A stretch of DNA of 64,000 nt from positions 868,001 to 932,000 of the forward strand of contig NZ_JAAGLY010000001.1 in NCBI RefSeq assembly GCF_010548375.1, read 5' to 3'. A model generated the notes under the pieces. It did no database searches and was not told the DNA's origin. It saw only the letters and a list, made by a program, of their open reading frames with translations. The translations under genes and the position numbers were made by a program. Below, one piece after another: positions 57,911-64,000 of this stretch. The number at the start of each line of letters is the position of its first letter. Within the stretch, counting starts at the first letter, position 1. The stretch is from Streptomyces sp. SID13726. Its GTDB lineage: Bacteria; Actinomycetota; Actinomycetes; Streptomycetales; Streptomycetaceae.

Positions 57911-58345
57911 TTATTCGGGCGCCACTGTCTGTTCGCGTACCACCGTTTGTTCGGGCACCACCGCGAACGCCTCCACCTCCATCAGGAACTCCGGCCGCAC
58001 CAGAGCCGCCACCTGCACCGCCGAGGCCGCGGGGAGCCGGTCGTCGGGTATGTGCTCGGTGCGGGCCGCGCGGAGCGCTGGCATGTGGGCCATGTCCGTG
58101 ACGAAGTAGGTGAGTTTGACGACGTCGTCGAAGGTCGCCCCGGCGGCGGCCAGGCAGCGGCGGAGGTTCTCGAAGACCTGGCCGGCCTGGGCGGTGGCGT
58201 CGCCCCCGCCGACCGGCTTGCCGTCCTCGTCGAGCGCGACCTGGCCCGAGATCGCGACGAAACGGCCGCGGCCCAGCACCACATGGGAGTACTGGGCCGC
58301 GGGTGCGACCCCGGCGGGGGCGGGAATCCTGGTCAGCTCACTCAT
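57911..58345 (-). CDS. RidA-family protein
   Basis: 144 aa from ATG 58345. YjgF/YER057c/UK114 fold with FVAISGQVALDEDGKPVGGGDATAQAGQVFENL and the conserved Arg in LVRPEFLMEVEAFAVV, the position that hydrolyses 2-aminoacrylate-type enamines. The C-terminus repeats EQTVVREQTV and looks dispensable. A GNAT gene lies 39 nt further along. Confidence 0.9.
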   Translation of the reverse strand: MSELTRIPAPAGVAPAAQYSHVVLGRGRFVAISGQVALDEDGKPVGGGDATAQAGQVFENLRRCLAAAGATFDDVVKLTYFVTDMAHMPALRAARTEHIPDDRLPAASAVQVAALVRPEFLMEVEAFAVVPEQTVVREQTVAPE

Positions 58346-58398
58346 GCGTCCATGGTGGACCATGGGACTGACAACGCCCCCGACGGAGTGTCAGGCGC

Positions 58399-59976
58399 TC
58401 AGCCGTGGAAGCCGAGCAGCCCGTGCAGGGTCGAGCCGTGCGAGGACGTCGACGCCGCCTTGGACGTCAGCGGCTTCGGGTCCGGCAGCGTCGGGCAGAC
58501 CGCGTCCGCCTGGCCGCCGCCGCGCGGCACGGTGCCGTCGGTGAGGTACTTCGCCAGGTACTTGTCCAGGCAGGCGTTCCCGCTCAGCGTGATGCCGTGG
58601 TTCCCGCCGCCCTGCTCGACGACGAGGCTGGAGTGGGCCAGCAGCCGGTGGACCGTCGCGCCGCCATGGTACGGGGTCGCCGCGTCGTTCGTCGCCTGGA
58701 AGAGCAGCGCCGGCGGCAGCTTGCCGTTGGCGACGTTCACCGGCTTCAGCGACGAAGTGGGCCAGAACGCGCACGGTGCGTTGTACCAGGCGTTGTTCCA
58801 GGCCATGAACGGGGCCTTCTCGTACACCGCCCAGTTGTCCTTCTGCCACTGCCGCCAGTCACGCGGCCAGGAGGCGTCACGGCACTGCACCGAGGTGTAG
58901 ACGGAGTAGCCGTTGTCCCCGGCCGCGTCCACCGCGGCGAAGTTCTCGTACGCCTCCACCAGCGGGTCGGCGTTCTTGTTGTTCACGTACGCCGAGAACG
59001 CCTCGGCCAGATAGGGCCAGTAGCCGTTGTAGTAGCCGCCCGGGATGAAGGTGTCCTCCAGCTCCGAGGCGCCCACCTTGCCACCGGCCGGCTTCTTGGC
59101 GAGGGCCGCGCGCATCGCGTACCACTTGGCCTCGATCTTCTCCGGGTCGGTGCCGAGCTTGTACGTCGAGTCGTACTTGGCGATCCAGGCCATCAGCGCG
59201 CGGTGGCGGTCGTTGAAGGCGTAGTCCTGGGCGAGGTTGTCGTCGTACCAGACGCCGGTCGGGTCCACGATCGAGTCCAGGACCAGACGGCGCACCTGGT
59301 GCGGGAAGAGCTTGGCGTAGACCGCGCCCAGATAGGTGCCGTACGAGTAACCGAAGTAGTTGATGCGCTGGGCGCCGAGGGCCTGGCGGATCGAGTCCAT
59401 GTCCTGCACGGCGCTGATGGTGTTGATGTACGGCAGCACGCTCGCGTACTTCTTGCCGCAGGCGGCGGCGAACGACTTGGCGCGCTTGAGGTTCGCCTTC
59501 TCCAGGGCCGAGCTGCTCGGCACGGAGTCAGGGCGGACCGGGTTGAAGTAGCCCGGCGAGCAGTTGAGCGCCGGCTTGCTGCCGCCGACCCCGCGCGGGT
59601 CGAAGCCGATGACGTCGTACTGCGCCGCGACCGCCTTGGGCAGCGCGGAGGCGACGAACCCGGCGAGCGTCAGACCGCTGCCGCCGGGACCGCCGGGATT
59701 CACCAGCAGCGGCCCCTGGTACTTCTTCGCGGTGTGCGGCACCCGCGACAGCGCGAGGGTGATCTGCTTCCCGCGCGGGTGCGCGTGGTCCAGCGGCACC
59801 CCGAGGGACGCGCACTGAAGCGTCGGATAGTCGGCGGTACCGCACTTCTTCCAGCTGAGCTTCGCCACTTGAGCGGCCCGCGTCACCTGCGGAGCGCTCG
59901 CGTCGGCGGGAACGGCACTGACGGTCCCGGCCACGACGACCGCGGCACCGCACAGCACGGCTGCGCGTTTTCTCAT
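58399..59976 (-). CDS. Secreted tripeptidyl-aminopeptidase-like alpha/beta hydrolase
   Basis: 525 aa from ATG 59976 with GGGAGGA upstream. A signal peptide (LCGAAVVVAGTVSAVPADASA) directs export. The nucleophile is Ser211 in YFGYSYGTYLG. The oxyanion region is NPGGPGGSG and the late catalytic His in QGGGNHGITLSG. This matches the SlpD/SlpE/Tap family of Streptomyces extracellular peptidases. It takes up tripeptides or amino-acid derivatives at the cell surface. Confidence 0.93.
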   Translation of the reverse strand: MRKRAAVLCGAAVVVAGTVSAVPADASAPQVTRAAQVAKLSWKKCGTADYPTLQCASLGVPLDHAHPRGKQITLALSRVPHTAKKYQGPLLVNPGGPGGSGLTLAGFVASALPKAVAAQYDVIGFDPRGVGGSKPALNCSPGYFNPVRPDSVPSSSALEKANLKRAKSFAAACGKKYASVLPYINTISAVQDMDSIRQALGAQRINYFGYSYGTYLGAVYAKLFPHQVRRLVLDSIVDPTGVWYDDNLAQDYAFNDRHRALMAWIAKYDSTYKLGTDPEKIEAKWYAMRAALAKKPAGGKVGASELEDTFIPGGYYNGYWPYLAEAFSAYVNNKNADPLVEAYENFAAVDAAGDNGYSVYTSVQCRDASWPRDWRQWQKDNWAVYEKAPFMAWNNAWYNAPCAFWPTSSLKPVNVANGKLPPALLFQATNDAATPYHGGATVHRLLAHSSLVVEQGGGNHGITLSGNACLDKYLAKYLTDGTVPRGGGQADAVCPTLPDPKPLTSKAASTSSHGSTLHGLLGFHG

Positions 59977-60111
59977 GGAGTCCTCCCAGGACGGAGGTTT
60001 GCGAACCGCGAGGACCACGGTCCACGCGGCATCGTCCCGGAAAGCGCGCCCGGAAGAACGTGTTCTGGCAATACTTGACCCAATTGGGCCGCCGGATGCG
60101 CTCGAACGCTC

Positions 60112-61149
60112 TCAGATCAGCGTCAGTTGCGTCGTTTCCGGCAACCGGCTCTCCGTCGGCTCCGGTTCCCGGATGCGGCGGGGCATTCCCGGGCCCGAGG
60201 GGCCGATGCCGTACTCCTGGGCCAGTTCGTGGACCTGGCGGGTGATGCGGCGCTGGTACCACTTGGGGGCGTAGGCGCCGTCGGCGTAGAGGCGTTGGTA
60301 GCGGCGGACCAGGTGGGGGTGTTCGTGGTTCAGCCAGGTCATGAACCATTCGCGGGCGCCCGGGCGGAGATGGAGGACCAGCGGGGTGACCGAGGTGGCT
60401 CCGGCGGCGGCGATCGCGCGCACGGTGGAGCGCAGCTGAGCCGGGCTGTCGCTCAGGAAGGGGATCACCGGGGCCATCAGGACGCCGCAACTCAGGCCGT
60501 GTTCGGTCAGGGTGCGTACGGCGTCCAGGCGGCGGTCCGGAGCGGGGGTGCCCGGCTCCACGGTGCGCCACAGCTCGCGGTCGGTGAAGCCGACCGAGAC
60601 CGAGATGCCGACGTCCGTCACCTCGGCGGCCTGCTTCAGGACGTCCAGGTCGCGCAGGATCAGCGTGCCCTTGGTCAGGATCGAGAAGGGGTTCGCGTGG
60701 TCGCGCAGGGCGGCGAGGATGCCCGGCATCAGGCGGTAGCGGCCCTCCGCGCGCTGGTAGCAGTCGACGTTGGTGCCCATCGCTATGTGGTCGCCGGTCC
60801 AGCGGCGTGAGCCCAGCTGGCGGCGGAGCAGGTCCGGGGCGTTCACCTTGACCACGATCTGCGAGTCGAAGCCGAGCCCGGTGTCCAGGTCCAGATAGCT
60901 GTGGGTCTTGCGGGCGAAGCAGTACACGCACGCGTGCGAGCAGCCGCGGTAGGGGTTCACCGTCCACTCGAAGGGCATGCGGGAGGCGCCCGGTACCCGG
61001 TTGATGATCGAGCGGGCCCGGATCTCGTGGAACGTGATCCCGGCGAACTCGGGTGTGTCGAAGGTACGGCTGACCACCGCGTCGGCGCCGAAGAGGGCGG
61101 CGTCGGCCCGTCCGTGTTCCGCGGACTCGGTGAGGTTCTCCCAGCGCAT
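60112..61149 (-). CDS. Radical SAM protein (Rv2578c-like)
   Basis: 345 aa. The 4Fe-4S-binding CxxxCxxC is at Cys70, Cys74 and Cys77 (GCSHACVYCFARKTHSYLD), and NPYRGCSHACVYC is typical of the Rv2578c/spore-photoproduct-lyase-related group. The likely role is DNA-related chemistry, but no reaction is shown for the group to my knowledge. The 3' end is rich in Glu/Pro. It stands alone. Confidence 0.85.
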   Translation of the reverse strand: MRWENLTESAEHGRADAALFGADAVVSRTFDTPEFAGITFHEIRARSIINRVPGASRMPFEWTVNPYRGCSHACVYCFARKTHSYLDLDTGLGFDSQIVVKVNAPDLLRRQLGSRRWTGDHIAMGTNVDCYQRAEGRYRLMPGILAALRDHANPFSILTKGTLILRDLDVLKQAAEVTDVGISVSVGFTDRELWRTVEPGTPAPDRRLDAVRTLTEHGLSCGVLMAPVIPFLSDSPAQLRSTVRAIAAAGATSVTPLVLHLRPGAREWFMTWLNHEHPHLVRRYQRLYADGAYAPKWYQRRITRQVHELAQEYGIGPSGPGMPRRIREPEPTESRLPETTQLTLI

Positions 61150-61283
61150 GAGGCCTCCTCGGTAGCACTGCCCTCCGAGTGAAACACTTGTTCGATTTCT
61201 TGTGCAACCCCGATTTGGGCGGCCGTGGGCGAGGGTGGTTGGCTTGCTCCAAGCCCGAGAACTTGAAGTCCTGGAGGAAGTCG

Positions 61284-61727
61284 ATGGCGCAGGTCGAGGC
61301 CACTACGGAGCGGATCGTCGCGGCGGACGCGGAGAAGGTGTTCGACGCCGTCGCCGACTACAGCGGCACCCGCGGCAAGGTGCTGCCCGAGCAGTTCAGC
61401 GAGTACGAGGTCCGCGAGGGCGGCGACGGCGAGGGCACCCTCGTCCACTGGAAGCTCCAGGCCACCAGCAAGCGCGTGCGCGACTGCCTCCTGGAGGTCA
61501 GCGAGCCCACCGACGGCGAACTCGTCGAGAAGGACCGCAACTCCTCCATGGTCACCACCTGGCGGGTCACCCCGGCCGGCGAGGGCAAGTCCCGCGTCGT
61601 CGTGACCACCACCTGGGACGGCGCCGGCGGCATCGGCGGCTTCTTCGAGAAGACCTTCGCCCCCAAGGGCCTCGGCAGGATCTACGACGCCCTCCTCGAC
61701 CGGCTCGCCACCGAGGTCGAGAAGTAA
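61284..61727 (+). CDS. SRPBCC-family protein
   Basis: 147 aa START/polyketide-cyclase-like fold, with AEKVFDAVADYSGTRGKVLP and a C-terminal helix (FGRIYDALLDRLATEV-type, seen as GLGRIYDALLDRL). ATG 61284 follows GGAGGAAG. It binds a hydrophobic ligand in a deep cavity; the ligand is unknown. It precedes the MFS exporter by 154 nt, so co-transcription is uncertain. Confidence 0.85.
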   Translation: MAQVEATTERIVAADAEKVFDAVADYSGTRGKVLPEQFSEYEVREGGDGEGTLVHWKLQATSKRVRDCLLEVSEPTDGELVEKDRNSSMVTTWRVTPAGEGKSRVVVTTTWDGAGGIGGFFEKTFAPKGLGRIYDALLDRLATEVEK

Positions 61728-61881
61728 GTCCCGCGCGCTCGGCGGTCGTTGATCCCGGTCACCGGATCGAGTGGATCTCCGTCCGGACCACCGATGTGCC
61801 GTAACTCGTCGCGCTTGTTCGTAGTTGTCGCCTAAAGCGGGAATTGCGGGGCAGGCGCGACGAGGGGAGCGGGACGTGGGC

Positions 61882-64000
61882 GTGACGACTCCGGCGTACG
61901 AGGAACGGGTCGAAGCGCCACCCGAGGCTCCCGCCCCGCCCGCCGAACTCGGCCCGCGCCGCGTCCGGTTGGTCTTCTTCGGGCTGATGCTCGCGCTGCT
62001 GCTCGCCGCGCTGGAGCAGATGATCGTCGCCACCGCGCTCCCCAGGATCGTCGGCGAACTGCACGGCCTGGACCGGATGTCCTGGGCGATCACCGCCTAT
62101 CTGCTCACCGCCACCATCGGACTGCCGGTCTACGGCAAGCTCGGCGATCTCCTCGGCCGCAAGGGCGTCTTCCAGTTCGCGATCGTCGTCTTCGTCATCG
62201 GCTCGGCCCTCGCCGGACGGGCCACGAGCATGGACCAGTTGATCGCCTTCCGCGCGGTCCAGGGCGTCGGCGCGGGCGGCCTCATGATCGGCGTGCAGGC
62301 GATCATCGCCGACATCGTGTCGCCCCGCGAGCGCGGCCGTTTCATGGGCCTGATCGGCGCCGCCTTCGGACTCGCCTCCGTCGCGGGCCCGTTGCTCGGC
62401 GGCTACTTCACCGACCACCTCTCCTGGCGCTGGTGCTTCTACGTCAACGTGCCCTTCGGGATCGTCACCCTCGCCGTCGTCACCGCCGTACTGAAGCTCC
62501 CCAAGCCCCTCGCCCGACCCCGGTTCGACGTCCTCGGCGCCCTGCTGCTCGCCGCGGCCTCGACCTGCCTGGTGCTGCTGACCAGTTGGGGCGGCACCGA
62601 GTACGCCTGGGACTCCCGGACGATCCTTGGACTCGGCGCCGGAGCGGCCGTCTCCGCCGTGCTCTTCCTCGTCGCCGAGCGCTTCGCCGCCGAACCCCTC
62701 ATCCCGCTGCGGCTGTTCAGGGACTCCGTCTTCAACATCACCGGTCTGGTGGGCCTGGTGATCGGCGTCGCGCTGTTCGGGGCCGCGAGCTATCTGCCGA
62801 CCTTCCTCCAGATGGTCGACGGGGCCAGCGCCACCGAGTCGGGCCTGCTGATGCTGCCCATGATGGCCGGCATCGTCGGCGCCTCCGTCGTCTCCGGCCA
62901 ACTCATCAGCCACACCGGCCGCTACAAGGTCTGGCCGGTCCTCGGCACCGCCCTCTCCGTCCTCGGCATGTGGCTGCTGTCCCGCCTCGAAGCGGACACG
63001 CCCCGGCTGCACTACAGCATCTGGATGGCCGTCCTCGGCGCCGGGATCGGCATGGTGATGCCGGTGCTGATCCTCGCCGTGCAGAACTCCGTCCGCCCCG
63101 CCGACCTCGGCACCGCCACCAGCGCCAACAACTACTTCCGGCAGATCGGCGGCAGCGTCGGAGCGGCGATCTTCGGCACCCTCTTCGCGCACCGGCTCGC
63201 CGACGCCCTCGCCGACGAACTGCCCACCGGCAGCGGGCTGCCCGACCCTGAGGCCATCACCCCGCAGCTCGTCCACGCGCTGCCCCCGGCGCTGCGCGAC
63301 GGCTACATCCGGGCCTACGCCGACGCCATGCCGAGGATCTTCCTCTACCTCGTGCCGGTGCTCGTCCTCGGCCTGCTCATCGCCTTCTTCCTCAAGGAGA
63401 AACCGCTGGTGTCCCACAACGCCCCCGACACGGAGACCGCCCCGATCCCGCAGGCCCGATCGCCGTACGCCGCCGGGGTCCCCGTCTGCGGCACGGTGCG
63501 GCACTCCGACGAGACCGTCGTGCCCCGGACCGCGCTCACCCTCATCGACGTGGCCGGAGCACAGATTGGGCGGGGCGCCAGCGGCGAGGACGGACGGTAC
63601 GCGCTGGCCACGCCGGGACCGGGGTCGTACGTCCTGATCGCCGCCGCGGGCGGGCACCAGCCGCAGGCGGTCTCCGTGACCGTCGGTGAGCGCCCGGTCG
63701 AACTCGACATCGTGCTCGGCGGCGCCGGACGGCTCGCGGGCGGGGTCCTGACCGCCGACGGCACACCCGTGCGCAACGCCACCGTCACCCTCACCAACGT
63801 GCACGGCGAGGTCGTGGCCACCACCCGCAGCGGCCCCGAGGGGACCTACGCCATCACCGAACTGGTCGCGGGGGAGTACACCCTCGCCGCGAGTGCGCCC
63901 GCGTACCGCCCGGCCGCGCTCCCCGTCACGGTGCGGGCCGACCGGGAGACCCGCCAGGACGTCGAACTCGCGGGCGGCGCGGTGCTGCGCGGCACCGTGC
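61882..64000 (+). CDS. DHA2-type MFS exporter fused to carboxypeptidase-regulatory-like repeats (3' end outside the window)
   Basis: At least 706 aa, cut by the window end. The DHA2/EmrB exporter part has about 14 membrane segments in residues 25-510, with the LEQMIVATALPRIVGEL, GLPVYGKLGDLLGRK and RAVQGVGAGGLMIGVQAI signatures. From about residue 530, soluble domains follow: repeat 1 (GVPVCGTVRHSDE... to about 615), repeat 2 (RLAGGVLTADGTPVRNATVTL... to about 700) and the start of a third (ELAGGAVLRGTV). Each is a carboxypeptidase-regulatory (CarboxypepD_reg) beta-sandwich. The start is GTG 61882, with GTG 61876 possible. The substrate is unknown. Confidence 0.9.
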   Translation, partial: MTTPAYEERVEAPPEAPAPPAELGPRRVRLVFFGLMLALLLAALEQMIVATALPRIVGELHGLDRMSWAITAYLLTATIGLPVYGKLGDLLGRKGVFQFAIVVFVIGSALAGRATSMDQLIAFRAVQGVGAGGLMIGVQAIIADIVSPRERGRFMGLIGAAFGLASVAGPLLGGYFTDHLSWRWCFYVNVPFGIVTLAVVTAVLKLPKPLARPRFDVLGALLLAAASTCLVLLTSWGGTEYAWDSRTILGLGAGAAVSAVLFLVAERFAAEPLIPLRLFRDSVFNITGLVGLVIGVALFGAASYLPTFLQMVDGASATESGLLMLPMMAGIVGASVVSGQLISHTGRYKVWPVLGTALSVLGMWLLSRLEADTPRLHYSIWMAVLGAGIGMVMPVLILAVQNSVRPADLGTATSANNYFRQIGGSVGAAIFGTLFAHRLADALADELPTGSGLPDPEAITPQLVHALPPALRDGYIRAYADAMPRIFLYLVPVLVLGLLIAFFLKEKPLVSHNAPDTETAPIPQARSPYAAGVPVCGTVRHSDETVVPRTALTLIDVAGAQIGRGASGEDGRYALATPGPGSYVLIAAAGGHQPQAVSVTVGERPVELDIVLGGAGRLAGGVLTADGTPVRNATVTLTNVHGEVVATTRSGPEGTYAITELVAGEYTLAASAPAYRPAALPVTVRADRETRQDVELAGGAVLRGTV

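Noticed and set aside
61759..63804. A very long open frame on the minus strand opposite the MFS exporter
   Set aside because: Its composition is Gly/Asp/Glu/Arg-rich, the usual antisense shadow of a high-GC3 gene, and it lacks domains. The plus strand has clear DHA2 motifs.

Overview
The window is high-GC (roughly 70% or more) DNA with strong G/C at third codon positions, frequent GTG starts, four-base start/stop overlaps and densely packed genes. F420-type oxidoreductases, a PssA/Psd pair beside an ethylmalonyl-CoA pathway cluster, and many two-component, TetR, PucR and GNAT genes all point to a Streptomyces chromosome. From memory, the gene order resembles the S. coelicolor region with hydantoinase at one end and ccr/meaA/psd/pssA at the other. 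No rRNA, tRNA, insertion sequence, phage or CRISPR array was seen.

Region by region: (1) 0.1-5.1 kb, a reductive pyrimidine/hydantoin catabolic operon: nitrilase-type N-carbamoyl amidohydrolase, dihydropyrimidinase, an LLM/F420-type oxidoreductase and an NCS1 nucleobase permease. (2) 5.2-14.0 kb, single genes: a DUF3558-like secreted protein, an AhpD-like protein, a histidine kinase/response regulator pair, a methyltransferase, a secreted phospholipase D-like protein, a gamma-glutamyltransferase and an inositol-monophosphatase family enzyme. (3) 14.4-23.7 kb, a phytoene-desaturase-like flavoprotein and then an ebo-type cluster (EboC, TIM-barrel isomerase, EboA, TatD-like EboB, EboE, phosphodiesterase) whose last gene overlaps a cytochrome P450, followed by a macrodomain protein. 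(4) 23.9-28.6 kb, a small secreted protein and a Tat-exported GH2 beta-galactosidase with a LamG-like domain inserted near the end of its barrel. (5) 28.7-30.7 kb, alkylation repair: an Ada-AlkA fusion and Ogt. (6) 30.7-33.8 kb, four same-strand genes with an NAD/ADP-ribose theme: ADP-ribosylglycohydrolase, Nudix, sirtuin and a GNAT acetyltransferase. (7) 33.9-41.5 kb, glycerate kinase, a 40-bp tandem repeat, and a PucR regulator divergent from a complete branched-chain-amino-acid-type (HAAT) ABC transporter.

(8) 41.6-49.3 kb, the minus-strand lipid and C2-assimilation block: PssA and Psd, then acyl-CoA dehydrogenase, mesaconyl-CoA hydratase, CoA-ester lyase, ethylmalonyl-CoA mutase and crotonyl-CoA carboxylase/reductase, transcribed in the order ccr to dehydrogenase. 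(9) 49.6-53.4 kb, a CdaR/PucR regulator divergent from an MFS transporter and a D-amino-acid-oxidase-like flavoprotein. (10) 53.5-56.3 kb, a TetR regulator downstream of a tandem-duplicated 3-hydroxyacyl-CoA dehydrogenase, which could feed the ccr pathway. (11) 56.7-64 kb, a HEAT-repeat protein, GNAT, RidA, a secreted tripeptidyl-peptidase-type hydrolase, a radical SAM protein, an SRPBCC protein and a 14-TM MFS exporter fused to carboxypeptidase-regulatory-like repeats that runs off the end.

The most interesting signals are the ebo-type cluster coupled to a P450 with no sugar-phosphate cyclase nearby, the LamG insertion in the beta-galactosidase, the Ada-AraC-AlkA fusion, the MFS/carboxypeptidase-regulatory fusion, the ADP-ribose gene group, and a codon-usage mosaic inside the acyl-CoA dehydrogenase gene.
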